Source: Pelotomaculum sp. UBA3102
GTDB taxonomy: Bacteria > Bacillota > Desulfotomaculia > Desulfotomaculales > Pelotomaculaceae
Direction of reading: 5' to 3'
Assembly (NCBI GenBank): GCA_002365865.1
Contig: DFAQ01000002.1
Location: 1 to 51,206 of the forward strand
DNA length: 51,206 bases
In this document: positions 24,764 through 33,790 of the stretch, one piece after another
How the letters are laid out: each line of letters starts with the position of its first letter
Numbering within the stretch: the stretch's first letter is position 1
Translations under genes and position numbers: made by a program
The notes under the pieces: generated by a model
The model's input: only the letters and a program-made list of their open reading frames with translations
What the model was told of the DNA's origin: nothing
The model's database searches: none

Positions 24764-25516
24764 ATGAGACTTTACAAAGTTGAAGCCGTGGTGTTGCGGG
24801 CCAGGGACTGCGGCGGGGGAGACAAACTGCTGACCCTGTATTCCCGGGAATACGGCAAAATGAAGGTAATGGCCCACGGTGTCGCCAAACCTTACAGCAG
24901 GAAACGCGGTGCCGTGCAGCCCTTTGTCTTTTCAAAATTTCTGCTCAGGCGGGGCAGGGAACTCGATGCGGTGAGCCAGTGTGAAGCAGTAGAAACGTTT
25001 TCATACCTGGGGACTGACCTGGGAAAGATTGTTTTTGCCAGTTATATGGCCGAGCTGGTGGACGCCCTCACCCCCGAATTAGTGCCGGACGGGGAACTTT
25101 TCGTTCTTTTCCTGGATACCCTGCGCCTGATGGCGGACTATGATGATGAATTGCTGCTGCGCTCTTTTGAAATTAAAATCGCCGCGTTAATGGGCTACCG
25201 GCCGGTTTTGGATACCTGTGCCGGCTGTCACCGGCCTGTGGGCGGGGAGGTTTTTTTCAGCCCGGAACAGGGCGGGGTGCTGTGCGCCGGGTGTGGTTCC
25301 GGGGATCTCGGTGCCTTGGCCTGCAGCAGGGGGCTGGTGGAGATTTTAAAAATTCTTTTAAGCTGGCGGCCTGCCCGGTTGCACCAACTCAAAGTGGCAC
25401 CCCGGGTCAAAAACCAGATCAAGAAAATATTAGCTGAATATTTAAGGTACCATATGGAACGGGATTTAAAATCCACTGCTTTTATGAACCGGTTTCGTCA
25501 CGGTTTTGATGTATAA
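24764..25516 (+). CDS. recO: DNA repair protein RecO
   Basis: Recombination mediator that, with RecR, loads RecA on SSB-coated DNA. The 250-residue protein has the N-terminal OB fold (LYKVEAVVLRARDCGGGDKLLTLYS, GKMKVMAHGVAKPYSRKRGAVQPF), a helical C-terminal region, and a zinc finger C-x2-C...C-x2-C (CAGCHRP...CAGC, about residues 150-180). The end HMERDLKSTAFM matches the family. A GAGGTTTGGAG ribosome binding site precedes the ATG. It follows the ubiX interruption and precedes the DUF4342 and glyQS genes. Confidence 0.95.
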   Translation: MRLYKVEAVVLRARDCGGGDKLLTLYSREYGKMKVMAHGVAKPYSRKRGAVQPFVFSKFLLRRGRELDAVSQCEAVETFSYLGTDLGKIVFASYMAELVDALTPELVPDGELFVLFLDTLRLMADYDDELLLRSFEIKIAALMGYRPVLDTCAGCHRPVGGEVFFSPEQGGVLCAGCGSGDLGALACSRGLVEILKILLSWRPARLHQLKVAPRVKNQIKKILAEYLRYHMERDLKSTAFMNRFRHGFDV

Positions 25517-25563
25517 AAACGTATTGCAGGGGAGTTAATATGTAAAAAAGGGGGTATCAAAAG

Positions 25564-26016
25564 ATGAACCGTGATCTGGAAAAGATTGATATTTTACGGG
25601 CCCGGCTGGGTGTAGGTTATAAAGAAGCCAGGGAGGCGCTAGATGCGGCCGGAGGAGATGTCGTTCAGGCCCTGATCAACCTGGAAGAAAAGGGACGCAA
25701 TTTTGGCGAGCGTTTTCAGGCCAAAGGCCGGGATATGATGGAAAATCTCAGGGAATTTATGCACCGGGGACGCGGTTACCGCATAAAAGTTAAAAAGGGT
25801 GGAAAAACGGTGCTGGATTTCCCGGCCTCCGTCGGCGCGCTGGGGGTGATCGGTGCCCTCGCCAGCAGTGAGATCGCCGTTTTGGGCGCCCTGGGTACGT
25901 TAGCAGCGATGGCCAATAAGTATACCCTTGAATTTGAGCGCACGGGCGACACCGGCCGGGAAAACCCGCCGGGCTGTGAAAATGCGGGGGAGAACCCGGT
26001 TGAGGAGGGGTTCTGA
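25564..26016 (+). CDS. UBA/TS-N plus DUF4342 domain protein
   Basis: A 150-residue cytoplasmic protein with two parts. Residues about 5-45 form a UBA/TS-N-like three-helix bundle (DILRARLGVGYKEAREALDAAGGDVVQALINLE), as in the start of EF-Ts and NAC. Residues about 75-125 match DUF4342 (RIKVKKGGKTVLDFPASVGALGVIGALASSEIAVLGALGTLAAM), with a short hydrophobic segment that could touch the membrane. The tail is acidic and low in complexity. The ATG follows AAGGGGG. The gene is frequent before glyQS in Clostridia-type genomes; function unknown, possibly ribosome- or nascent-chain-associated by the domain alone. Confidence 0.8.
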   Translation: MNRDLEKIDILRARLGVGYKEAREALDAAGGDVVQALINLEEKGRNFGERFQAKGRDMMENLREFMHRGRGYRIKVKKGGKTVLDFPASVGALGVIGALASSEIAVLGALGTLAAMANKYTLEFERTGDTGRENPPGCENAGENPVEEGF

Positions 26017-26038
26017 AACGAATATTACAGCAACAGCA

Positions 26039-26067
26039 TTGACTTTAGCCCTTAAATTTGGTAAATT
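26039..26067 (+). promoter_or_regulatory. Sigma-A promoter of the glyQS operon
   Basis: TTGACT (26039-26044), 17-base spacer and TAAATT (26062-26067) place the transcript start just before T-box stem I. Confidence 0.7.
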
Positions 26068-26074
26068 TATTTAA

Positions 26075-26403
26075 AAAATACGGCAATGAGGAAAAAAGTA
26101 ACCGGGATTATGTTTTTGCAGAGAGCCTGTACGGGGTGAGAACGGGTAAAGCATTGCCGGTGAAAGGGGTTTCCGAGCTGCAAGAGGAACGCAGGAGACG
26201 GCCCGAGATATGCCTTGCCGGCCACGGGCGGTACCGGTCAGTAAAGCTTGCATTTGAAGAGAGGACCGCTTATATTCCGGTAGTAATTACCAGGAAATGC
26301 TTCCGGTCAGCAATTGCCTGCCGGGAGTAAAATAATCGGTCAATCAGGGTGGAACCGCGGGAAAAACTCCCGTCCCTGGTGTATGTGCCGGGGGTGGGAG
26401 TTT
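26075..26403 (+). promoter_or_regulatory. T-box riboswitch (tRNA-Gly sensing) upstream of glyQS
   Basis: A leader RNA that senses uncharged tRNA-Gly and controls readthrough into glyQS. Visible parts: stem I base pairing CGGCA (26079-26083) with TGCCG (26216-26220); the AAGTA S-turn-like segment; the CAGAGAGCC and GAGCTGC segments typical of stem I; the conserved T-box AGGGTGGAACCGCG at 26346-26359; and a terminator directly after it. A glycine codon GGC at 26200-26202 lies where the specifier loop is expected, so it is the likely specifier, though I assigned it by eye. The 422-base gap between genes is explained by this leader; an open frame at 26058-26330 inside it is not a gene. Confidence 0.93.
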
Positions 26404-26408
26404 AGTTT
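26364..26408 (+). terminator. T-box-controlled terminator of glyQS
   Basis: AAACTCCC (26364-26371) pairs with GGGAGTTT (26396-26403), and the inner bases continue the stem to about 16 pairs with G-U wobbles; AGTTTTGG follows. The competing antiterminator uses the T-box 26346-26359. Confidence 0.88.
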
Positions 26409-26438
26409 TGGATAAAAATAACTTTAAGGAGGCGTTAT

Positions 26439-27320
26439 ATGTATTTCCAAGAACTCATTCTTGCTCTGGAAAGTTTCTGGTCACGGCAAAACTGTATTAT
26501 TCAGCAACCCTACGATATGGAAAAAGGAGCCGGTACCATGAACCCCGCAACGTTTTTGCGGGCTCTGGGTCCTGAACCGTGGCGGGTTGCTTACGTCGAG
26601 CCCTCCAGGAGACCCACGGACGGGCGCTACGGTGAGAACCCAAACCGCCTGCAGCATTATTACCAGTACCAGGTAATATTAAAGCCTGCACCTGACGATG
26701 TGCTGGAGATTTATCTGGACAGCCTCGAGGCGATAGGCATTGACCCGGATGAACACGATATCCGTTTTGTCGAGGACAATTGGGAATCTCCCACCCTTGG
26801 TGCGTGGGGTTTAGGCTGGGAGGTATGGTTGGACGGAATGGAAATAACCCAGTTTACCTACTTCCAGCAGTGCGGCGGTATTGACTGCCGGCCTGTGTGC
26901 GCCGAGATTACATACGGTTTGGAACGGCTGGCCATGTTTATCCAGGGAGTGGATAATATTTTCGATATCACCTGGGTTGACGGGGTTACTTACGGTGACG
27001 TACACCACAAGGGGGAAGTCGAGTATTCCCATTATAACTTTGAAATGGCGGAAACCGGAATGTTGTTCGGCCTGTTTGACATGTACGAGCGGGAGGCCTT
27101 GCGGGTAGTGGAAAAAAGTTTGGTCCTGCCGGCTTATGACTATGTCCTGAAATGTTCCCATACCTTCAACCTTTTGGATGCCCGCGGAGCCATAAGCGTC
27201 ACGGAACGTACCGGTTTTATCGCCCGGGTGCGTAATCTGGCCCGGCTTTGCGCCCAGGCTTACCTGCAACAGCGTGAGGCTATGGGGTACCCGCTGCTGA
27301 AGAAAAAGGAGGCTTCGTAG
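26439..27320 (+). CDS. glyQ: Glycyl-tRNA synthetase alpha subunit
   Basis: Catalytic alpha chain of the tetrameric bacterial GlyRS. The 293-residue protein starts MYFQELILALESFWSRQNCI and includes QPYDMEKGAGTMNPATFLRALGP, EPSRRPTDGRYGENPNRLQHYYQYQ, GLGWEVWLDGMEITQFTYFQQ, GLERLAMFIQGVDNIFDI and the C-terminal FNLLDARGAISVTER. Length is normal (about 290-300). The ATG follows AAGGAGGCG. It is controlled by the T-box leader and is followed after four bases by glyS. Confidence 0.98.
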   Translation: MYFQELILALESFWSRQNCIIQQPYDMEKGAGTMNPATFLRALGPEPWRVAYVEPSRRPTDGRYGENPNRLQHYYQYQVILKPAPDDVLEIYLDSLEAIGIDPDEHDIRFVEDNWESPTLGAWGLGWEVWLDGMEITQFTYFQQCGGIDCRPVCAEITYGLERLAMFIQGVDNIFDITWVDGVTYGDVHHKGEVEYSHYNFEMAETGMLFGLFDMYEREALRVVEKSLVLPAYDYVLKCSHTFNLLDARGAISVTERTGFIARVRNLARLCAQAYLQQREAMGYPLLKKKEAS

Positions 27321-27324
27321 GAAG

Positions 27325-29421
27325 ATGTCCGCTAAGGTAAATTTGAAGGATTATTTACTTGAAATAGGGGTTGAAGAGTTGCCGGCCAGGTTCCTGGATT
27401 CCGCCCTGGAAGAGTTGAAGGAACTGGCAGCCGGGGTTTTGCGGGAACACCGCCTGTCCTTTGAACAGGTGGCAACTTACGGCACCCCGCGCCGGCTGGT
27501 ACTGTACATCAAAGGATTGCCCGGTTACCAGGAGCCCCTGGAAAAAGAAGTAAAAGGACCGGCCGCAAAAGTGGCTTTTAAGCCGGACGGGACTCCCACC
27601 AGGGCCGCCGAAGGCTTTGCCAGAAGCCAGGGGGTGTCTGTATCCGAACTGGTAAAAAAACCTCTCGGGCATGTTGATTATGTCTTTGCGGTCAAGCGGG
27701 AAGCAGGCCGTCCGGCACGGGATATTCTTACGGAAACCGCCACCGGCTTTATCACCGGCCTGCATTTTCCCAAGCCTATGCGCTGGGGTGATCTGGACGT
27801 GCGTTTTGCCCGGCCCGTGCGCTGGATCCTTTCTCTTTTCGGCGAGGAGGTAATCGCATTTGAATTTGCCGGGTTGAAAGCGGGCCGGATTACCTACGGC
27901 CACCGCTTCCTGAGCAAGGAACCCATAAAGGTAGCTTCTCCGGCGGAATATTTTGAACAAATGAAAAATAATTATGTTATGGTCGACCCGGTGGAAAGGA
28001 AAAAAGTTATCCGTCAGCAGGTGCAAAAGCTGGCGGATTCGGCGGGAGGCCGGGTGGAAGAGGACGATGACCTGTTGCGTGAAGTAAATAACTTGGTGGA
28101 ATATCCGACTGCGCTGCTGGGCAATTTCAGTGCGGATTATTTGCAACTGCCGCGCGAGGTACTGATTACCCCGATGCGGGAACACCAGCGTTATTTCCCG
28201 GTAACCGGCCCGGACGGTACTCTGCTCCCCAAGTTCATTGCCGTCAGAAACGGTACGGCGGACCACCTGGACAAAGTGCGGGCGGGTAATGAAAAAGTGC
28301 TGCGGGCCCGCCTGGCCGATGCCGACTTTTTTTACCGGGAGGACCTGAAAATACCGCTGGCTCAAAGGGTAATTGAGCTGAAGAAAATTGTATTTCATGA
28401 GCGTCTCGGGACCGTTTACGATAAGGTAGAGAGAATCGGTATTTTGGCCGGTTACCTGGCGGATGTGACGGGTACCGGGAAGCATGAGAAAAACCAGGCC
28501 CTGCGTGCGGCTTACCTGTCAAAGGCAGACCTGGTAACTAATATGGTCTATGAATTTCCCGAGCTTCAAGGTATAATGGGCAAAGAATATGCTGTGCGCT
28601 CGGGTGAGGAGCCGGCGGTGGCGGAGGCTGTTTTGGAACATTACCTGCCGCGTTTTGCCGGAGACCGGCTTCCGGAAACTCTTCCGGGAAAAATATTAAG
28701 TATCGCCGACAAGATTGATAATATTACCGGGTTCTTTGCCCTGGACATACAGCCCAGCGGTTCTCAGGATCCTTATGCTTTAAGGCGCCAGGCCCTGGGG
28801 GTGAGCCATATCCTCCTGGAAGGGCGAATCGCTTTGTCTCTTGAAAAGCTAGTCGAGGCGGCCTACCGGGGGTATGAAGGCAAGGTCCGGCTTGAAAACA
28901 GCCTGGAAAAAGTTAAAGCGGATACGGCGGAATTTTTTAAGCAGCGGCTCAAGGGTATCTTCAGCGATTACGGCTTTGCCTATGATGTGGTGGACGCGGT
29001 TTTAGCCGCCGGTTACGACGATTTCAGCGATGCCCTGTTGAGAGCCGGCGACCTTTCCGAATTTCGCCGGGAGCCGGCATTTGCTGATTTGTTGACCGCC
29101 TTCGTGCGTGCCAACAACCTTTCTAAAAATACCGTTATCCGCCTGGTAGATCCGGCCGTGCTGAGTGATGCCAGTGAGCAAAGGCTTTATGACCGTCTCT
29201 CCAGGGTGCGGGAAGAGACCGGGGCATACTTGGAGCAACAGGACTATCTTTCTTTTCTAACCGCCGTAGCCACGCTGCAGAAACCGTTGGAAGACTTCTT
29301 TGATTCCGTAATGGTTATGGTTGAAGATGAAAAAGTGCGGGAAAACCGCCTGGCTCTTCTGTCCGGCCTGGTCTCTCTGGTTATGCGGGTGGTTGACTTG
29401 AGGAAAATAGTGGCGGAATAA
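27325..29421 (+). CDS. glyS: Glycyl-tRNA synthetase beta subunit
   Basis: Beta chain of bacterial GlyRS, contributing tRNA binding. The 698-residue protein begins YLLEIGVEELPARFLDSAL and contains RRLVLYIKGLP, MRWGDLDVRFARPVRWI, YFPVTGPDGTLLPKFIAVRNG, NEKVLRARLADADFFY, FPELQGIMGKEYA and LADKID-like IADKIDNITGFF, then an anticodon-binding (DALR-like) C-terminus ending VMVMVEDEKVRENRLALL. Length fits (about 690). It lies four bases after glyQ and depends on the same T-box. A tail of about 120 A/T-rich bases separates it from ccpN. Confidence 0.97.
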   Translation: MSAKVNLKDYLLEIGVEELPARFLDSALEELKELAAGVLREHRLSFEQVATYGTPRRLVLYIKGLPGYQEPLEKEVKGPAAKVAFKPDGTPTRAAEGFARSQGVSVSELVKKPLGHVDYVFAVKREAGRPARDILTETATGFITGLHFPKPMRWGDLDVRFARPVRWILSLFGEEVIAFEFAGLKAGRITYGHRFLSKEPIKVASPAEYFEQMKNNYVMVDPVERKKVIRQQVQKLADSAGGRVEEDDDLLREVNNLVEYPTALLGNFSADYLQLPREVLITPMREHQRYFPVTGPDGTLLPKFIAVRNGTADHLDKVRAGNEKVLRARLADADFFYREDLKIPLAQRVIELKKIVFHERLGTVYDKVERIGILAGYLADVTGTGKHEKNQALRAAYLSKADLVTNMVYEFPELQGIMGKEYAVRSGEEPAVAEAVLEHYLPRFAGDRLPETLPGKILSIADKIDNITGFFALDIQPSGSQDPYALRRQALGVSHILLEGRIALSLEKLVEAAYRGYEGKVRLENSLEKVKADTAEFFKQRLKGIFSDYGFAYDVVDAVLAAGYDDFSDALLRAGDLSEFRREPAFADLLTAFVRANNLSKNTVIRLVDPAVLSDASEQRLYDRLSRVREETGAYLEQQDYLSFLTAVATLQKPLEDFFDSVMVMVEDEKVRENRLALLSGLVSLVMRVVDLRKIVAE

Positions 29422-29539
29422 ATTTAATGACAAATTATTTTTTAAGAAAGAGGGAAATTATTTAAGGGATATAATATATAATATATATCGGTCATTCGGT
29501 TAAATAGTATGACATATTTGCTCTTAAGGGGCGATTGAT

Positions 29540-30178
29540 TTGCAATTAACCAGGCGGCAGGAGACTATTTTGGAAATAGTTAAAAGTTCCGGCCCGATTA
29601 CGGGCGAGCATATTGCCGAGAAACTTTCCCTGACCAGGGCGACCCTGAGACCGGACCTGGCCATACTGACCATGGCCGGTTTACTTGAAGCCCGGCCTAG
29701 AGTGGGGTATTTTTACAGCGGTAAATCTCCGTATCAAGTTGTTGCCGGTAAATTAAAAGGAATTTTGGTCGAAAGCATTAAATCGGTACCCGTCGTGGTC
29801 TCTGAGAAATGTTCGGTTTACGACGCCGTGGTAAATATGTTCATTAAGGATGTGGGCACCCTCATTGTGGTAAAAGAAGGAGGACTGCTGGAAGGGATTC
29901 TTTCCCGCAAGGACCTGCTTAAAACCACCCTGGGCGGTCATGATATTCATAATCTGCCGGTAGGGGTGGTTATGACCCGCATGCCCAACATTTTATACAC
30001 TACTTCCGGGGAATCGGTGTGGTCTGCGGCAAAAAAGATCATCGAACACGAGGTGGACGCCCTGCCCGTAGTGCGCAAAGTTAATCTGCCGGACGGGGAA
30101 GCAGGATTGGAAGTAATCGGGCGTATCAGCAAGACGAATATCGCCCGTCTTTTTGTGGAATTAGGGGAAGGAAAGTAG
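29540..30178 (+). CDS. ccpN: CcpN/YqzB-type repressor (HTH plus two CBS domains)
   Basis: DNA-binding regulator; in B. subtilis CcpN represses gluconeogenic genes and is sensitive to ATP/ADP. The 212-residue protein has an N-terminal winged helix (LTRRQETILEIVKSSGPITGEHIAEKL, SLTRATLRPDLAILTMAGLL, PRVGYFYSG) and two CBS domains (about 75-140 and 145-205), likely nucleotide-sensing. The TTG start is placed behind AAGGGGCGA. It is followed at once by the PPDK regulatory protein and ppdK, so the operon probably controls the pyruvate/phosphoenolpyruvate branch. The CcpN target set here cannot be read from the sequence. Confidence 0.88.
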   Translation: MQLTRRQETILEIVKSSGPITGEHIAEKLSLTRATLRPDLAILTMAGLLEARPRVGYFYSGKSPYQVVAGKLKGILVESIKSVPVVVSEKCSVYDAVVNMFIKDVGTLIVVKEGGLLEGILSRKDLLKTTLGGHDIHNLPVGVVMTRMPNILYTTSGESVWSAAKKIIEHEVDALPVVRKVNLPDGEAGLEVIGRISKTNIARLFVELGEGK

Positions 30179-30187
30179 GGAGGAGTT

Positions 30188-31024
30188 ATGATTTCCACCG
30201 AAAATGGAATCCAGCCGGTGATATACATTGTATCCGATTCCGTGGGTGAAACTGCGGAACTGGTTGCCCGTGCCGCCGCCAGCCAGTATAATCACGGTGG
30301 TTCGGATATCCGCCGGGTGCCTTATGTGAACAGCACAGAAGAGTTGGTCGAGATAGTGGAAGAGGCCAGCGCTTTTAACAGCGTCATAGCTTATACTTTA
30401 GTGCTGCCGGGATTACGTGAGGTCCTGGTCGATGAAGCGGCAAAGTACGGTATCCCTGCAGTAGATATCATGACTCCGATGCTGGAAGCGTTGGCTGTTG
30501 TTGTGCACCGCCGTCCGAAGCTGGAACCGGGCTTGGTGCGCAGGATGGATGACGAGTATTTCCGCAAGGTCGAGGCAATTGAATTTGCCGTAAAATACGA
30601 TGACGGGAAAGATTCGCGGGGAATTGTACGGGCGGATCTGGTAGTCATCGGCGTTTCCCGTACCTCAAAAACACCTCTCTGCATGTACCTGGCTCATAAA
30701 AGGATTAAGGTGGCCAATGTGCCGCTGGTTCCGGAGGTAGCTCCTCCGGAGGAAATATACAGTCTACCGCCCCATAAACTGATTGGTCTGACCATACAGC
30801 CCGAACAATTGAATGAAATCAGGAGAGAACGCCTGAAAACCCTGGGGCTGACCTCAAGGGCAGACTACGCCAGTATGAACCGCATTCTGAAAGAACTCGA
30901 ATATGCTGAAAAGATTATGAAAAGAGCTAACTGCTCAGTTATTGATGTCACTAATAAAGCTGTAGAAGAAACTGCTACCAGGGTGTTAGAAATTTATTTT
31001 AGGGGGGAAAGACTTGGCAGGTAA
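30188..31024 (+). CDS. Pyruvate phosphate dikinase regulatory protein (PDRP, DUF299)
   Basis: Bifunctional kinase/pyrophosphorylase that switches PPDK off by ADP-dependent phosphorylation of its active-site threonine and on by Pi-dependent removal. The 278-residue protein has an N-terminal IYIVSDSVGETAELVARAA, the P-loop GVSRTSKTPLCMYLAHKRIKVANVPLVPE and a C-terminal VIDVTNKAVEETA, all typical of this family. It is the yqfL of B. subtilis, also beside ccpN. The stop overlaps the TTG start of ppdK by 11 bases, tying kinase and target together in one transcript. PEP synthase-type targets are excluded by the neighbour. Confidence 0.93.
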   Translation: MISTENGIQPVIYIVSDSVGETAELVARAAASQYNHGGSDIRRVPYVNSTEELVEIVEEASAFNSVIAYTLVLPGLREVLVDEAAKYGIPAVDIMTPMLEALAVVVHRRPKLEPGLVRRMDDEYFRKVEAIEFAVKYDDGKDSRGIVRADLVVIGVSRTSKTPLCMYLAHKRIKVANVPLVPEVAPPEEIYSLPPHKLIGLTIQPEQLNEIRRERLKTLGLTSRADYASMNRILKELEYAEKIMKRANCSVIDVTNKAVEETATRVLEIYFRGERLGR

Positions 31025-33707
31025 AAAGTATGTCTACCTTTATGAAGAAGGCAGCGCAGGGATGAAAAGTCTACTGGGAGGTAAAGGAGCCAATCTGGCT
31101 GAGATGACCAATATCGGCCTTCCGGTACCGCCTGGATTAACTGTTACCACCGAAGCGTGTAAAGATTTTACCGAACTGGGACAAAAGTTTCCTGAAGGAT
31201 TGGAAGACCAGGTTAAAGCAAAGATCAGCATATTGGAACAAAGACTGGGTAAAAAATTCGGGGATAAAACCGATCCCCTGTTGGTTTCAGTACGTTCCGG
31301 CGCTCCCATATCCATGCCCGGAATGATGGATACGGTTTTAAACCTCGGCTTGAACGACCGGACCGTGGAGGTTCTTGCTGCCGCTACGGGAAACGAAAGG
31401 TTTGCCCTGGATTGTTACCGCCGTTTCATCAATATGTTCGGTAATGTAGTGATGGGCGTGGAACACAACCGGTTTGAAGAAATTCTTCAGTGTTGGAAAA
31501 CCGAAGCCGGGGTAAAGGATGACTACCGGCTTTCCGCCGGGGAGTGGAGAAAAGTCATTGCCGGATATAAGCATCTGATTCAAAAAGAAACGGGCCGCAT
31601 GTTTCCTCAAGAGCCGTTAGAGCAGTTGTTTATGGCTGTTTATGCCGTTTTCAACTCGTGGAATAACGATCGTGCCGTCGTCTACCGCAAGTATAACAAG
31701 ATTCCGGATCACCTGGGGACTGCTGTCAATATCCAGGCGATGGTCTTCGGGAATCTGGGCGAAGACAGCGGTACCGGCGTGGCTTTTACGCGTAATCCTT
31801 CCACAGGAGAGAATAAGCTCTACGGTGAATACCTGATCAACGCCCAGGGCGAAGATGTGGTAGCCGGCATCCGTACCCCGCAGCCCATAGCGGCACTGCA
31901 GCGGGATATGCCGGAAATCTACGATCAATTTGCCGGGGTTTGCAACCTTTTAGAGCAACACTACCGCGATATGCAGGATGTTGAGTTTACCATTGAGCGG
32001 GGCAGGCTGTGGATCCTGCAGACCCGTACCGGCAAACGTACCGCGCAGGCGGCGATTAAGATTGCCGTGGATATGTTTAACGAAGGCCTGCTTGCCAAGG
32101 AAGAAGCTTTATTAAAGGTCGAGCCGGGCCATCTCGAACAACTTCTGCACCGCCGGATTAACCCCGCGGCCGAACTGAATGTGGTCGCCAGGGGCTTGCC
32201 GGCGTCACCCGGAGCATCGTCCGGTATGGTGGTATTTGACGCTGATATGGCTGAAAAGCTGGGACAAGAGGGGAAAAGTGTAATCCTGGTGCGGACTGAA
32301 ACCACTCCTGACGATATTCACGGGATTGTGGCGGCACAGGGCGTGCTGACTTCGCGCGGGGGAATGACCAGTCATGCCGCGGTAGTGGCCCGGGGAATGG
32401 GCAAGCCTTGTGTCTGCGGCTGTGAGTCAATAAAGATTGATTACGAACGCAACGAGTTTTATACCGAAGAACTGGCCATTAAGCAGGGGGATATTATTTC
32501 TATTGACGGTGCCGCCGGCAGTGTTATCCTGGGTGCGGTGCCGATGCTGGATCCCGAATTGTCCCCTGAATTTCAGGAGCTTTTGGTATGGGCCGACCAA
32601 GTCCGGACCCTGGGAGTCAGGGCCAATGCCGACACTCCGGATGACGCTGCCAAGGCAAGGGAATTCGGTGCTGCCGGGATCGGCCTGACCAGGACCGAGC
32701 ACATGTTTATGGCTCAGGACCGCCTGCCTATTGTCCAGGAGATGATCCTGGCTGCCGGCCGGGAAGAGCGGCAGGCAGCGCTGAACCGGCTTTTACCCAT
32801 GCAGCAGGGGGATTTTTACGGGATCCTGAAAGCTATGGACGGTTTTCCCGTGACCATAAGACTGCTTGACCCGCCACTGCACGAGTTCCTGCCCAACGCG
32901 GAGGACCTGGTGGTGGAAATAACCCGCTTGCGCCTGACCGGGGGCGATAAAGCGGAAATCAGCCGGAAGGAAGAACTGCTGAGAAAAGTACGGGCCTTGT
33001 CGGAATTCAACCCGATGCTGGGACACCGGGGGTGCCGATTGGGCATCACTTTCCCTGAAGTGTACGGCATGCAGGCACGGGCTATATTCAAGGCAACCGC
33101 CCGGTTGGTTGAAGAAGGGTTTAACCCTGTTCCGGAGGTTGAGATACCACTGGTTATAGCAGAGAAGGAACTGGAGATTTTGCGGGAAGTGATAGTGAAT
33201 GCCGCCGAAGAAGTGATGAAGGATACCGGGGTAAAATTTCATTACACGGTAGGCACCATGATCGAAGTGCCCAGGGCCGCCCTCCTGGCAGACGAAGTGG
33301 CGGCACAGGCGGATTTCTTCTCCTTTGGCACCAACGACCTCACCCAGACCGTGCTGGGATTTTCCCGGGACGATGCCGAAGGTAAATTTATGCAGGACTA
33401 CCTGGACAAGAAAATACTGGCCGACAATCCCTTTATGGTGCTGGACCGCAAGGGTGTGGGTAGCTTGATGAAAACAGCCGTGGAGTTGGGCCGCAAGACC
33501 AAACCGGGCCTGCTGATCGGTATTTGCGGGGAACACGGCGGAGAACCGGACTCAATTGAATTTTGCTATGGGCTTGGATTGGACTTTGTCAGCTGTTCGC
33601 CTTTCCGGGTCCCCATCGCCAGGCTTGTTGCCGCCCAGGCCGGAATCAAAAACGACGGCTCGCAAAAGAAGACGTTCTGCGCGCCTCACTTGCAGAAAAC
33701 TTCTTAA
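31014..33707 (+). CDS. ppdK: Pyruvate, phosphate dikinase
   Basis: Interconverts pyruvate + ATP + Pi and PEP + AMP + PPi. The 897-residue protein has the N-terminal ATP-grasp (LLGGKGANLAEMTNIGLPVPPG, GNLGEDSGTGVAFTRNPSTGE), the swivelling domain with GGMTSHAAVVARGMGKP (phosphoryl His454, regulatory Thr452) and the PEP/pyruvate barrel (ANADTPDDA, GIGLTRTEHMF, RLLDPPLHEFLP, GTMIEVPRAAL, FFSFGTNDLTQT, GICGEHGG). Usual length is about 875; the last 20 residues form a short extra tail. Start TTG is behind AGGGGGGAAAG. The operon partner PDRP should control it through Thr452. It is flanked by a terminator. Confidence 0.97.
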   Translation: MAGKKYVYLYEEGSAGMKSLLGGKGANLAEMTNIGLPVPPGLTVTTEACKDFTELGQKFPEGLEDQVKAKISILEQRLGKKFGDKTDPLLVSVRSGAPISMPGMMDTVLNLGLNDRTVEVLAAATGNERFALDCYRRFINMFGNVVMGVEHNRFEEILQCWKTEAGVKDDYRLSAGEWRKVIAGYKHLIQKETGRMFPQEPLEQLFMAVYAVFNSWNNDRAVVYRKYNKIPDHLGTAVNIQAMVFGNLGEDSGTGVAFTRNPSTGENKLYGEYLINAQGEDVVAGIRTPQPIAALQRDMPEIYDQFAGVCNLLEQHYRDMQDVEFTIERGRLWILQTRTGKRTAQAAIKIAVDMFNEGLLAKEEALLKVEPGHLEQLLHRRINPAAELNVVARGLPASPGASSGMVVFDADMAEKLGQEGKSVILVRTETTPDDIHGIVAAQGVLTSRGGMTSHAAVVARGMGKPCVCGCESIKIDYERNEFYTEELAIKQGDIISIDGAAGSVILGAVPMLDPELSPEFQELLVWADQVRTLGVRANADTPDDAAKAREFGAAGIGLTRTEHMFMAQDRLPIVQEMILAAGREERQAALNRLLPMQQGDFYGILKAMDGFPVTIRLLDPPLHEFLPNAEDLVVEITRLRLTGGDKAEISRKEELLRKVRALSEFNPMLGHRGCRLGITFPEVYGMQARAIFKATARLVEEGFNPVPEVEIPLVIAEKELEILREVIVNAAEEVMKDTGVKFHYTVGTMIEVPRAALLADEVAAQADFFSFGTNDLTQTVLGFSRDDAEGKFMQDYLDKKILADNPFMVLDRKGVGSLMKTAVELGRKTKPGLLIGICGEHGGEPDSIEFCYGLGLDFVSCSPFRVPIARLVAAQAGIKNDGSQKKTFCAPHLQKTS

Positions 33708-33750
33708 TCAAGTAACGAACGGGACCAAACTAAATTCAATTTGACTGTAG

Positions 33751-33790
33751 AGACCCGCTGCTGCTGTGCAACGGGTCTTCATTTTATTTT
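33751..33790 (+). terminator. Terminator after ppdK
   Basis: AGACCCG (33751-33757) pairs with CGGGTCT (33772-33778) around a 14-base loop, followed by TCATTTTATTTTT. The run overlaps the end of the convergent VanW gene. Confidence 0.8.

Noticed and set aside
26058..26330. Open frame of 90 codons before glyQ
   Set aside because: It lies inside the structured T-box leader and has no protein features.
27355..28485. Long open frame (376 codons) opposite glyS
   Set aside because: Shadow of a GC-biased coding sequence; no similarity, no start signal.
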